From assembly GCA_004151065.3 (NCBI GenBank), contig NWUY0304893942.1, positions 1 through 38,812 of the forward strand: a DNA stretch of 38,812 bases, written 5' to 3'. Under the pieces are notes generated by a model. That model was not told where the DNA came from. It was given only the letters and a program-made list of their open reading frames with translations, and did not search any database. The stretch comes from Larix sibirica (lineage: Eukaryota; Streptophyta; Pinopsida; Pinales; Pinaceae). Position numbers and translations under genes: made by a program. Every line of letters starts with the position of its first letter. Position 1 is the stretch's first letter. This document shows, piece after piece, positions 11,341-23,100 of this stretch.

Positions 11341-14300
11341 TGTGATCACCATAGAGTGAGATTCTTGACTCTAGAGCCAACTCAGAGTCGATTATTCCAT
11401 TTCTCAGTGATGTAAAGAACACATTTGAGACTCTCAGCATGGGGATGTTTAAAGATTCCATATCTTATGGGCACTTTCCCCCTAGTAGGAAAAAAACTAT
11501 GGAATATAAGGAAGAAATATGAGCTAAGAAGAAGGTCCTCACAAGGAAGTTCAACGAATCCTAATTAACTATAGCTGAAGTGAGAATGACCTACAACAAA
11601 GTAACTAAGGCAATGATGGGGTAGATAGATGGTGTGAGGTAACCTAGAGTTAAAGTTAGGGTGAGACAAATAAGGTCATGTACAAGTCAAGTCTAAGCTA
11701 ACCAAAATGGAAAAATAGAAATCAGATATGTAAGCGAAGCAAGTGAAGATGGAAAATTAAGAAAGCAAAGGTAGCGTGGTCACTGAGCGGACACTACTTC
11801 TTCGCCTGGAAGTTATTTTCAACATACTATGGTCTTATTTTGATTGTTATTCTCTCTTTTTCAAAGCTTATCAACGGTAGGACCTGACATACAAGCAAAT
11901 ATCAGCAGCAAAGTGTCCTCTTTATTCTGTATGCATTAAACCCTTCTTCAACTTACAGTAAACAAACACGGTTAGTCCAGCCCTGTAGCAGTGTTAAGGT
12001 GGAGCAATTATATTAATTGTAACAATAACTTGTGGCAGCGAGCTGAGGTAACCCTAGCTCTGATATGTGGTGAAAGGCTTCTGTTAAAAGGTGGCTTCAG
12101 TCTCATGGTTTGTGGAGCCCCTCACTCCCTCACCCCCTCCTCCCAATCGGGCTGGCTTATTAAGGGACTCAACCCACCCATCCCGCCGGGTCACGGTCCA
12201 TCATGGTCTGTTCCTTCCACGTAGCTCCGATGGGCAGACCCACGGTCTTATGCCTATCTTCCTTCTTGTGGAGTGGGTGAGGGTATGAAGACAGCATTCT
12301 CTCTGGCTGGCTTGTATTTCTATATGTAATTACTGATCCATCCCGTTACGGATATATCCACCGAGAAAGGCTTGCCCCTCTTATCCCACCCAACCAATTG
12401 ACACAACCCAGCCATCGCCCTCCTATTGCTGACCCGGAGTAGTCATGGGGTAGGTCAGAGCCATACTTGCAGGACAACCTGGAACCCTAGCGCTGATGTT
12501 TTTTTATTTTATTTGACTGAATGAGTAAACTAGGAGTTAGTTCTATGGCACTGTGTGAAAGAGCAAACTCATTGTGATATTCATAAAGAGGGTTATTTAT
12601 CTCCAGCTACGGTCCCTGTTATACTGACCTTAACATCGTGTGAAGGTACGGGTAACCGAGGCACGAAGAAAACACTTGAAGGTGAGAACTAACCTAACAA
12701 TATTGGGTTGGGGCAGCAAGGGGAAGGTTGAACCGCGGTGAGATGAATACTTTTCATAGAACTTTCCCTCACTAACGTGCCAGGTAAGTAAAGGTTGAAC
12801 GTCATGAACGGATTGACCCGCCCGTGCTTTATTGAATCATAATAGCCTAGTGAACTGTTGGGGGCACTAATGGCCAAGCTCATCCAGCAAAAATAGATGC
12901 ATGCTTATTTCTATTACCCAGTCCAGTTAGGTTTCTTCGCGTAGTGAAGGTAAGTCACTCCAGCGTGTTAGCTGATCAAGTGTATAAGGCGGCTTTCCAT
13001 AGGCTTGTCCCGGCATACCGGTCAGTGAAGCAGCACAACATAGGGCGGGAATAGCACTCTAAATAATTGCCTTCGGATCAACCGCTGAGACCTCGTTATA
13101 TTACGGAAGTAGTAATCTCTCTATTCTAGTTTATGGATCAATGAAAGTAGAATCCTAACTCGAATAAAATAAAATAATATATATATATATATAATCCATG
13201 ACCGAGGTTGAGACAAACCACGGATGTCGGAATAAGCCGATATCCATTTTAGTTCACCCGGGGATATCTCCCGAATTGTGTATAATACTTTTTGTAGGTG
13301 GGTTACCATCACCAGCCGCAAAAAAGCCCGGGTCTAGTTGCAGGAACGATATGAACAATAAAGGCCAAGGGTTTCAATTGGTTCTGACAAAAGTGTAAGT
13401 ACCAACATGGGAGGGATCAGCATGAGTTCGTGCGTGCCACGGGCTCGCTCATATGCTTACCGGTACCTCGCTGGAGATAAACAAGTCGTCATATTTCTAA
13501 TTCACGGACCAGGGCCAGGTAACACAACAACCCACAGGGACATTTGTTTATTGAAATAGACACGCGGGTGGAGCTGGGCTTCAGGGGAGGGGGTTAAGCT
13601 TGCTACCAATAAAAGAAAAACAGAAAGCGTACGACTAACTAGGGGATGCGCTCACCTTCCTTCTTCAGTTGAGAGTTGAGAATAGTAATTTCGTATCAGT
13701 TAGACAGAAAGAGGCCTTACAGTCCCGGTCACGGTAGAACAATACACCAATACTTACTTACAACCCGGATTCCTAACTGGTTGGCACTTCTACTTCATAC
13801 ACCGGGGGCTCTCTCCTTTCTCCACCAATTCCTTTAAGAAAAGGCTGGGGAATAGAATAGAATATTTGATAATCTTTTTGTGGGCATCTATCTATAATGT
13901 ATTACCCGTCATCGAGAAATTCATGCTGGCGGGACACGCACGTTGTCTCTACTTGCTTGCGCGTCTCACTCACCCTTTATTGTAATGATTGATTCTGCTG
14001 ATAGGTCAGATGGGCTTAGGGCTTCTATGGGAAATATGGTAAATAAAGTAGTGATTAGTTTCACGGCCTTCCTTATTGCCTTCAAAACGATAGTGGCTGT
14101 TGTGAAGGCAGATTGCACATTCAACAATCACCCACTCGGGATTATTCATTATAAATGCTACTCAGTAGCGGAATCAGGCTTTGATGAGAGCCCTCAAAGG
14201 GTTAAACCCACCCTCGGCACCCACAGTCTGGGGGGGAAATACTTCTTTTATCCCCTGTTATAGACATAAGCATGCTTGAGGCAATTATATGGTTGCTAGT

Positions 14301-14559
14301 GGTTCGAGGTTATAACTTCTTACCTGCCTGAGCTTCGTTGCTTGTATTGTACGAAGCGTAGCTTAATCTTAATTCAGAACAAGCAACTTTTATAAGGGGG
14401 CGGCAGCTAGGAATTAAGGCCACGAACTTGTTGAACGACCCGTAATCACAATATATATAAGTGAACCGCGTTGTAGGAGAAAAATGAACCAATCGTTGAA
14501 TGCACTTTTGATCGGATGAATAATCGTATAGAAATCATCGTTTCGGACGACTAGTAAGC
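11341..14559. other. Anonymous non-coding DNA
   Basis: The first 400 bases are AT-rich and may be further decay of the gypsy fragment, but I see no recognisable motif. Beyond that the DNA returns to the CpG-normal background. Small frames, such as one of about 92 codons from ATG 13985 to 14263, match nothing I know. A short TA run is at 13177-13193 and a hairpin motif at 13651-13673. Confidence 0.5.
13651..13673. repeat. Hairpin motif CTCACCT-loop-AGTTGAG, copy 1
   Basis: The sequence is a 7-base arm, a TCCTTCTTC loop and a 7-base arm with one mismatch. It matches 16582-16604 at 21 of 23 positions; that copy has perfect arms. Small stem-loop repeats occur in gymnosperm mitochondrial DNA, but I cannot tie this one to a described family. 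Confidence 0.45.
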
Positions 14560-14940
14560 AACTGACTGGCCAAATTCGAAATGCCTAGGCCCGCTGACCG
14601 GTTCAATCGGTGATCTTGGATTACGGATGCGGGGCACCACCAGTGTCCGGGCGATATTCCGTATGTAGATTCTAGTAGCAATATTGATCTTTGTGGCGAG
14701 GGAGATTCTGGTTTGTGATTTATGTTCGATGCCGTTCAATATGAACTGGTGCGATGGATGGGTGTGCCGTTCGATATGACCCACCGGAAAGATATATTCC
14801 CTTATTCGGTTGGATGGATACCGGTTAAATCAATGGGATGGATGTTCCGGTTGGATTTCGCTCGATCCCATTCTTGATCTGTATTGACCGGTAATATTAC
14901 GTATGTAATAACAATCGATTCATTCCAACTTAAGATTGGG
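14560..14940. repeat. Degenerate CCGGTTGGATGGAT and TGCCGTTCRATATGA repeats
   Basis: TGCCGTTCAATATGAAC (14730-14746) and TGCCGTTCGATATGACC (14765-14781) lie 35 bases apart. Around them are several variants of GGTTGGATGGATACCGGTT, and two variants of ATATTCCGTATGTA and ATATTACGTATGTA. The block is a decayed local repeat with no protein-like frame. Confidence 0.45.
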
Positions 14941-16040
14941 AAATGGGGTCCCAAGCTTAGAATATTGAAGGAGCTTTAGAATTGTCCTAAACCTATTCCC
15001 AATAGACCCCTCATGCCCTATTCCAAGGCTTCACGCTGCGTTTGGTACATGAATGGAAGGGGGCATAAGGCCCACCAATAAACGATTCATTGTGTTGCAT
15101 CTCATGGATCAGGTATAAAAGGTGGCTCATAAGGCCCCAAAATGGTGATCATACTCCCAGGGGCTCCCCCATTTATCTGCTTTATATCTTTCAATGCCAC
15201 ACAACTCTGATGTTCTGAGTTAGGCCTTTGGAAAACTTAGCTATGAAGGCCTATTTAATAAACTATGCTGCGGCTATTGGGTGCTACTACCTCTATCTGC
15301 TATAGCCAAGTAAATCCTATGCACCAACTTCGCCTTGGCTAAAGACATCAATATAAGATGCCACATGGAGAAGTTTACCTTGTCCATTCCCGTGGGTCCC
15401 ATCGAAACATTCAACTATGCTGCTACTATTGTTACTCCTACTGGAGCTGCTGCTAGAGCCTTAGAATAAAGCCCATGACACTATAGCTGCCTTAATTGCA
15501 TTTATAAATTGAATCTTTCCGCGTAGGTTCATAGGCGGTACAACAGGTGAATAACTGTCATATAGTTGTTCCCACCAGCACAGGTAGCATCCCGGCGAGG
15601 GGACAACCTGGTACAGCCCCCCCGGAGGACTCTCGCTATAAGCTCCATTGTAGTCTCCATTCTTCAAAAAAGAGAAGAATAAATATACTGTCCGGTCTCC
15701 ATAGCTCTCCATGGGTTGCCATTTAAAAATAAAGAAATAAGATAACCCTTCTAAGAAGGGCGGCAAGCGAAGAAGCTTCTTTTTGTCCCTAACCAAACGT
15801 GCATATCCACGTTTTCAACCATTTCCCGATTCCTTTTCTATAACTATAAATTCCACTCCTAGGCAACGCCCCAGAAGAGGCTGGTCTCCCTCCGCTATGG
15901 GTTGGTAATTATATATAAATATATTTTTTTTAATCATAACTACTTCAAATAGCTCCAGCGAAGAAGCTATAGGTTGCCTCCTTCTCTCCTTTCGCTTAAC
16001 AGATGCTGTTGGCCAGGAGGAGTAGCCAAAGAGAATAGAT
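14941..16040. other. Anonymous non-coding DNA
   Basis: No gene is supported. A minus-strand open frame of 111 codons (15461-15796) begins with a methionine codon but resembles no known mitochondrial or transposon protein. A frame of this length can occur by chance in 38 kb. No RNA gene was recognised. Confidence 0.5.
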
Positions 16041-16610
16041 ATACATATATACTCGCATATCTATGTCTTTGCCACAGGTTTGTCAGCGCATACATACAGA
16101 CGTTTACAAAGAAATAAGAACTATTGATACTGGCTATACGTTTTTAGAATTGCATATAGTATACGTTTTACATACTAGACTTCCATATCTACATAGAATA
16201 AATATATTTAACATGTTTTTTTATATAGTATAAAATTTATACAGCCATAAATACGTGTTCATAGTTGCATAGAGACGTTTCACCTGGACTTTATACATAG
16301 TCTATAACTTGTCCTAATAAGAAGCAACAATGAAATATTAATATTATGATCACGCATAGAGAAGTTGTAATTGCCATTGCCATGAACAACCGGATCTACT
16401 ACAAAGACCTTGTCCAGGCCCAGTCCGAGACGTCTATATAGGATATGGCCATAGAGACGTGTTCATATGCCATATATAATTATTGTTCATATACCCCTTA
16501 TAGTTATAGAGACGTTTTCCGATTCATTTTTCAAATTCATTTTTCAAATTTGGATGGTATATGGTCCTCTATAAAGGCGTCCTCACCTTCCTTCCTCAGG
16601 TGAGCCCTAC
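16041..16610. repeat. Cluster of dispersed CATAGAGACGTGTT motif, western cluster
   Basis: The motif occurs at 16267-16283 (GCATAGAGACGTTTCAC), 16443-16465 (ATGGCCATAGAGACGTGTTC) and 16505-16518 (TATAGAGACGTTTT). Weaker forms are near 16100 and 16245. Between copies the DNA is AT-rich. The same motif, preceded by TACTATATTAT, forms a second cluster at 26738-27453. The spacing is irregular, so it is not a CRISPR-like array. Confidence 0.55.
16582..16604. repeat. Hairpin motif CTCACCT-loop-AGGTGAG, copy 2
   Basis: Perfect 7-bp inverted repeats flank a 9-base pyrimidine loop (TCCTTCCTC). The partner copy is at 13651-13673. The structure could form a stem-loop in RNA or single-stranded DNA. There is no adjacent gene for it to serve. 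Confidence 0.5.
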
Positions 16611-17500
16611 GTCCTTACCCGGATAGGCTTTTCCTGCTTTCGATGCTGCTGAGCCCCATAAGGAGTATACCCCACGTCCACGTCGTTCAGGTGCGTGCTA
16701 AAGGCCCTATATTCCTAAAATATATACAATAGTTAGACGGGCAAATAAAATAGCAGCTCTCTGTCCACATGAATAAAAAATTATGTGTAAAGTTATAATT
16801 AATCAAAATTAGACCAAGCATTCCTTATTAATTCATAATCGTTCAAGCATTAATTAATAAAAGCTCGAGTTCCAGTTGTTTATCTACCAGCATTAAAGCA
16901 AACAGGAGCAGAGAAAGCACCTCGCCCAGCATACTCGGATTCAGTAGTTGATTCCCCAGCATCCTAGCCGCCATCTCGCCCAGTTTCCTTTCCTGTTTGA
17001 GAGCCAGTAGCAACCCTTCTTATCGAGAGTAAGTATCCCCCGTGGGCCCATAACCAATTGAAGGATAACCCGAGCGTGGGTGGTATCATAGAAAAAGGCA
17101 TTGGAATCAAGGGCAGTATATTGCCCCGCATAATTGAGAAAGGCAACAGTTCTACCAGCGGCGTAGTTGGTGATACTCAATCAATTGGATCAATTGCAAA
17201 TGGAATAGGCTCTAGAACGGGCTCTAAAAGAAGGGATGCTGCGGGTAGATATGTTTCTCAATCACGAAGGGCTGGACCTGGTACTGTATATATCAATATG
17301 GTCCTAAAACTGGATGTGTATATGGAGGATATAAAACAACTGTCTCCGCTACTGGTGTTGGTGCTTATGGTTCAAGCTAAAAAACTGGTTCAACAACTGG
17401 TGCTTAGTAAACTGCTTAGTATTAGTAGACTTATGCTTAATATACTGCTTCAACTGACTCTGTTCCTTCCACCTATGCTGCTGGTTATTGATCCCTAAAC
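16611..17500. other. Triplet-phased low-complexity DNA, patch 1
   Basis: From about 17050 the plus strand carries a 146-codon open frame (17058-17498). A different frame of the same DNA reads as a glycine, serine, threonine and tyrosine-rich stretch (for example VYGGYKTTVSATGVGAYGSS) interrupted by stops. Neither matches a protein family I know. The local words ACTGGT, GCTGCT and GGTGCT recur, as they do at 20.1-20.85 kb and inverted at 21.1-21.43 kb. A decayed low-complexity gene or a triplet-based minisatellite are both possible. Confidence 0.4.
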
Positions 17501-19500
17501 TCAGAATATTTATCCCCAATGAGAGGGTTTAAATCTCACCACAGACAGTTGGATAGAACACAATATTGCTTTCCCTAAGCTAAGATCTGATCATATGAAA
17601 TGCAATAATAAGGGGAAAATAACTTACCTAGACCGGTGGTTGATGTCGATCCAAGTTGAGCAATCTTGATCCAAGAATCTTGATCTCCTATCTCTTCTCA
17701 GATCTGCATACAAGCAAACAAATAAATCCTTTCCCACAGCAAGATATGCATCTCAATAAAGAGAATAACCTAAATCACCCCTAGGTTAAGAAATTATCCA
17801 TCAATTCCAACAATGGACATGAATCAAACATGTAAATAAAAAGATAAATTTGGGGGGATGAAGATAGATCTATATTAATCAATAAATAATGCATACAACA
17901 AGCATAAGTACCTAATATCACCACTGCGCCTCCATCACCTGGATTTGGATCCATTCCATCCTCATATACTTGCATACACTTATTCCTCAACATAAGGAAC
18001 CTCACTCTGTCACTATGTAGGAAGAACCAAATCGGGAAGAGATTTCTCTTGGAGAACCAAGAGGCTTCTCACAAACAGGAAGACAAGATCCAAAGATAGA
18101 TCAACAAGGCTTAGCCAAAATTAACCAACATAATGATGCTAGATCTAGATCTCTTAGGTGTGTAAACCTCACCTAGAACCTCTCATTTATAGAATGGAAA
18201 TGAGCTGATAACAAAGGCGAGAGAGATCATGACTCAACAAGTGTACAACCTCGAGAATTTAGCGCGAAACTAGCACCTACATAATTTTTTTAGCCAAAAT
18301 AGGAAGTGCGCTCTAGAGGTGGTCTGCCGACTCAAGTGTTATGCGTACCTTTCCCTTCTGCAACTAATGCGCATAAATTTGTGCATGCTGGTTGCATCAT
18401 TAGAGCGGGCGCACATGGGGTAAAATGTTTTAGATTGGGTCTAGATAAACTAAAACTTGCTGACATGACTTATGATGATGGTCGGGCTCTACTATAATGA
18501 TCTGGATGACCAAATATGAGTGTAACAAGATGCCCCCTCATGTGTGAGGTCAGAAGAGGAGTTAATGGCCGAAATACATTATAAGAAACCAGAGGAGTGA
18601 GCAGGTTAACTGGGTAGGATAACAACTAGTCAAGGATCAGGAAGGTACTTACAAAAAAGAATCAAAGTGTCAGATGTCTATCCTCCCCGAGGTTGGCATA
18701 CCCATGATTAGGATAAACAATAGCATAGCCACCAAATAAAGTACACTACGAATCCATTAAATATATATATATACTGCAAAATAATGGCCATGAAAGAATA
18801 CATCATGGATCCTTGTTAAAATAATATAATAAGCACGATAAAATACACAGTGGATCTACTTCTCAATGTACATCAATAGAACAACTCTATAACTGATCAA
18901 CAGGTCCTCCATAAACCAATGCCAAACTGGAGAATGGTACTGTAGAATAAACTCCAGCACTGGCAATAGGAAATCACCATATCTCGAGCGATTCCACCAA
19001 AACCTCAATATTTTATAATCTACACCATGTTAATAAATGCCATTAAGTCAAACATGGGATAAATTTTAGAGTAACCTATCAATGATGAATATTGTTGCCA
19101 GAAGTGAGGTGACCCACCGATGATGATAATGGGCACCAAGGTACTAAGTACATTCTAGCCAATGTAAATACATGGGCTGAAGTCGAACACCGGTAGAATC
19201 AATCAGGAGCCACTAATGAAAACCCACTAACGACTGTGAGGGAACCTACCAATTATGACTGTAAGCCCCAAGATACTATCAAATGATCTAAGTAATCCTC
19301 CTAGAATAATGAGTTTACGTTTATAGGAGAATAACACAGATGCATTCCCATACCACAAGCAGAGTAATATAGAGATAGATCAAATGCAAAAGCGCACCCA
19401 TGGTAAAGCGTTCTTTGAAACACATCTTCAGAGATCAAGTAAGCTAATAAACTAGTTCAAGCATAATATCGTAAGTAAGATACGTGCTGCTCTAAAAACT
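17501..19500. other. AT-rich, CpG-poor tract, possibly nuclear-derived
   Basis: In the roughly 600 bases from 18601 I count only about eight CpG, far fewer than in flanking DNA such as 3181-3420. The tract is AT-rich with long runs lacking any protein-like frame. It resembles transposon or intron DNA more than the surrounding background. I found no gag, pol or transposase motif, no primer-binding site and no clear terminal repeats. Its edges at about 17.5 and 19.5 kb are judged by composition alone. Confidence 0.35.
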
Positions 19501-20099
19501 CCAAACATCTACAGCAGCTAGCAACAAAAAGGAGTTTTATCGCGCTTGAACAAAGGCTGGAAAGACCTCCAGCCCTACGAAAGGCCTACTTTGTTGGGGT
19601 GGGGAAAGATAGGGAGTACGACCTAGGAGCAACACTTACTTATTCCCCCTTCAGTAGCGGATAACACACAGTGCTGTTCTGCCTTTTGAACGGCTAGGGT
19701 CCCCTGGCTGTCTTGAGTTGACACCTTACTGTAAACGTGGTATCCAGAAGCGGCAATAAGGGCGGTCACCTAGAATCCATCTGCCTCGAGAACACGACCT
19801 ATCTTTTAATGGATCGTGCCATTTGAAGTTCTTGGTGCTAAAGTGGAAAGCATCCAAGGCTGGCGCCTTCCTCCTCCGCTTAAAAAGACTTTGATATCCA
19901 ATAGTGCCCAACCGTGATAGGTAAAGGTGGCCACACGGATTATATACATATAGAGGGATAATGTATTGAACCCTTAAATACATTACGACGAGACTATGGA
20001 TAAAGTCCCTGCTGAAAGGCAAGAAGGTTGGCTGTAAGAGTGCCGCTGCCTCGGTCATGCGTACTGTCACCACAGCAGTGAGCGAGGAGCATGGCGGCT
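19501..20099. other. Anonymous non-coding DNA
   Basis: The CpG-normal background returns here. A minus-strand open frame of 115 codons (19726-20073) has no recognisable homology and a composition expected by chance. No RNA gene was recognised. Confidence 0.45.
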
Positions 20100-20880
20100 A
20101 CTTGGGGCAAGATTAGCACTTAAGCCTATGGGTGTTGCTTAAGATGGCTTTGTCTCTATGACTTATGCTGGGTATCGATCTAGACTTGGTTTAAGACGCT
20201 GGCGTTGCTTCTTCTCCTGCGACTGGCTTGACTCCTGCTACTTAATCTGGAAGAGATGGCTGCTGTTGGTGGATCCATAAGTTGCTATGGGTCTTTATCT
20301 CGATCAGTTACTAGTGTAGGTGTTATTGGTACTGGATCAACTGAATAAATTTGATCTTTATTATTCTGGGATATGTGCATCTCGCTCTCCAGCATCAGGA
20401 TCTCGATCTCTAAACTCTTAATATTGCTAACGAAAGTATTCATCTCGGTCATAAGTAACTGAATCACGAGCACGAACAGGCTCTTCATCCCTGGGTTCAG
20501 GCTCTTCCACTACTGCTTCAACGACATATGAATCTGCTGCTGGTATTGTATCGGATACTATATATGATGCTGCCACCTTTACTTTTTTAACTGCTAATAC
20601 TGGTGCTACTTTGATCAGGGCTCCGAGGGGAACAAACGAGGGAACCATTCACCCTACGGGGCGGCCTAAGGGATGAACCTACGGGACACCTACGGGGAAC
20701 GGGGGGAACGAAGACGTCGGGATCGAATTGGTCGAACGAAGAATGCATCGTATCATAATCGCAAGTGCTTCTTTCCCGTATGAATCGAGACTGAATCGAG
20801 TTAGGTTCATAGATAACTATGGGGCACCCCATACCAGGTTTGTGTTTCCCGTATGATTAAGCACCCCATATGATAGTAAG
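20100..20880. other. Triplet-phased low-complexity DNA, patch 2
   Basis: On the plus strand, a frame broken by several stops keeps a serine, glycine, threonine and alanine-rich reading from about 20225 to 20850. It includes RTGSSSLGSGSSTTASTTYE and then a less biased stretch with RAPRGTNEGTIHPTGRPKG. The opposite strand is also fairly open because the DNA is phased in threes. Two short local duplications lie at the end: TTTCCCGTATGA at 20772 and 20845, and GCACCCCATA at 20824 and 20861. This could be a decayed gene for a low-complexity protein, or simply a triplet repeat. Confidence 0.4.
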
Positions 20881-21450
20881 TCCCCAGCAATAACATAGTG
20901 GCAGTTAGCTACTTTGTGTAGCGTGTGGACCATCTATGCAGCAAAAACAAAATGCGATGGGCGCATCATATATAAATATATAGCAATATGCACACTTATC
21001 TCTTGGATCAACAACTTGGAATCACACATTGACCCTATCTATATAGCAGTTGCCCTAGAGCAGGAGAGCCAGATTATTTATATGAGGACCTTCGTGATCG
21101 AGACCTAGCAACGAAGGCAGCAAAGGCACAGCCAGTACCATAGCCATCTCACTAGCCAGCATCTCATTCTGCTGTTCCATCTCCTTAGCCAGCATAATTT
21201 CCGGTTCCAGGGCCAGCAGCAGTAGACCCGGTTGCTTACTTAGTAGAATAAGAGCCAGTGTACTGAGTTAAAGCACGAGTAGCATCAGAAGCAAAGGCAT
21301 CCTGTTTCGGGTTTATGCACATCCTATACTGTTCCGGGAGCAGATTCACTCGTTGGGAATTATCAGACCCAGGTCCAGATACATTTCGAGATCGAGATGG
21401 AGACCCATGGCCAATTGTTGGAGATAAAGCAGCACCCCCATTAACTTGAC
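20881..21450. other. Triplet-phased low-complexity DNA, patch 3 (inverted)
   Basis: From about 21100 to 21430 the minus strand reads as a glycine, threonine and tyrosine-rich stretch (ALTQYTGSYSTK, then STAAGPGTGNYAG after a stop). This resembles the plus-strand reading at 17.28-17.45 kb. The words CCAGCA and GCCAGC recur on the plus strand. It looks like an inverted, diverged relative of patches 1 and 2, but the similarity is of composition more than alignable sequence. Confidence 0.35.
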
Positions 21451-23100
21451 CTTACCTTCTTAACCGTCTTACTATACAAGGAAGGTGCATATTTCTCTTT
21501 TCAAACAGCTCCTACCCTTCATTAGTAGATGCCATTAATGCCAAAACAATGCATGCACTTAAGCGAGGGGTTGTCTAGCGGTAATGCTTGTAGCAGGTGT
21601 TCTAGGGTGAATGTGCTTACCGGAGCTAAAGACTAATGAATAGAGACCTGCCCAGACGCCCTACCTTTTATTAAAGTTGCCTAAGTAATGTAAGGGATGA
21701 TAAAAACGACGAGGGGCCTGCCTAACCCCATAGCGCCGAGGGTCCACCAGAGGGAGAGGGGCCCGCCTAAGCAATCTCCTAAGGGAAGCACCTTACTTAC
21801 TTTTACCTTTTGATGCCCACCGATCAAATCGAGGCTTGTAACAGTTACCCAAGTGGGTTCCTCCTTATCTTACCTTTGGAAAACTCTCGACGAGTATAAC
21901 GATGTTTAAGGGATGGAACTTAATTCACAAAGTTTTGACCCCAAAAACATTTTATGCCTAAAACAGTCTTTATAAGTTGAAAGACCCCAAATATAGTGCT
22001 GGCTTCCGTAAAGGAATTTATAACTCACCAGAAGCATTAGGGTGAGGGCCCCGCTTGGGTGGGAATATATAATAAGGGAAAACTACGTGCTTGGGTTTGG
22101 TGGGAACTTACTGCTTTCCTAGGACCTTTAGATGCCTACGTTTATGATGTTCATCCCTTGCCTACCAACCTATATTGAATACCTTGCTTACCCAACTTAG
22201 TGATTGATGCCCCAACCCATTGATTCAACCAGGAATGCTCAGTAGGTACGGTACGACGGCACTAGGATATTAACCCCCTACCTTCCCTTGTTTACAAACA
22301 ATCACCCACCTGAATAACTAGACCTGCCCTATACCACTTGCTTCATGAATAGCTTAGTCCGTGGGTACGGATATATCCCTTTCCGGACGGGATGAACCAA
22401 GCTTACCCTTACTTTCTTACTGCCTTCATCCAACCTTATGGAGGGAGTGCTGCCTGCCCTGCCCTTACCAACCCATTCTTTCAGCCAGGAATACTTAGTG
22501 GAGGGGGTAGCACTATATTATCTTTGTCGGACGGGCCAGGATAGACTATTTAGTCTTTCTTACAGCATTGCTAGGATCTTTATATGCTAGATTAATCTTT
22601 GTGCCATGCTACTAACCACCTGGACTTTTTACCAACATAGACGACCGGTTTACCTGAACTTAGATAGATATTGGACAGGCTTGCTTAGTTGGTGCGTGGG
22701 CACAGCAATGCTACCTTTAGACTCTACTTGTCTTTACTTTACTTTTACCTCCAACCTACCTGACCAACCTTTCATTACCTAACCTTTTGAATGCCCCCCA
22801 CCCTAGAACTGGAATATTAAACCTAGGCATTACCATTACCTTTATTTACCTACTCCCTTTCACCTGCTAGAAATAGACCTGGTAGGGGAGCCCTTTACCT
22901 TCACTTAACAGCCTTTGGAGCCACCCACTAGAGAAGATAACCCGCATTGGGATTGCTTTAAGCTAGGATTTTATACCTGTACGGAACATACCTTTGCCTC
23001 TTTCACCCACCTACCTTAACTAGGTATCTTCAGCCCTAGACCAGGAATCATGGCGGCATGTGTTGGTTTTTGTAGTCACCGCACCTGAAAAGCTGCTGCT
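21451..23100. repeat. CCTTACC/ACTTTACC-rich decayed repeat block
   Basis: The plus strand is rich in CTTACCTT, CCTACC and TTTACC words over about 1.6 kb. The clearest pair is AACCCATTGATTCAACCAGG followed by AATGCTCAGTAGG at 22214-22246, against AACCCATTCTTTCAGCCAGG followed by AATACTTAGTGG at 22470-22501. No open frame of note exists in this block. It appears to be another product of local duplication and decay. Confidence 0.45.

Noticed and set aside
15461-15796. 111-codon minus-strand frame
   Set aside because: No recognisable domain or homology; a frame of this length is not unexpected by chance in a window this size.
19726-20073. 115-codon minus-strand frame
   Set aside because: Composition and content show no protein family or conserved motif; kept only as part of anonymous DNA.
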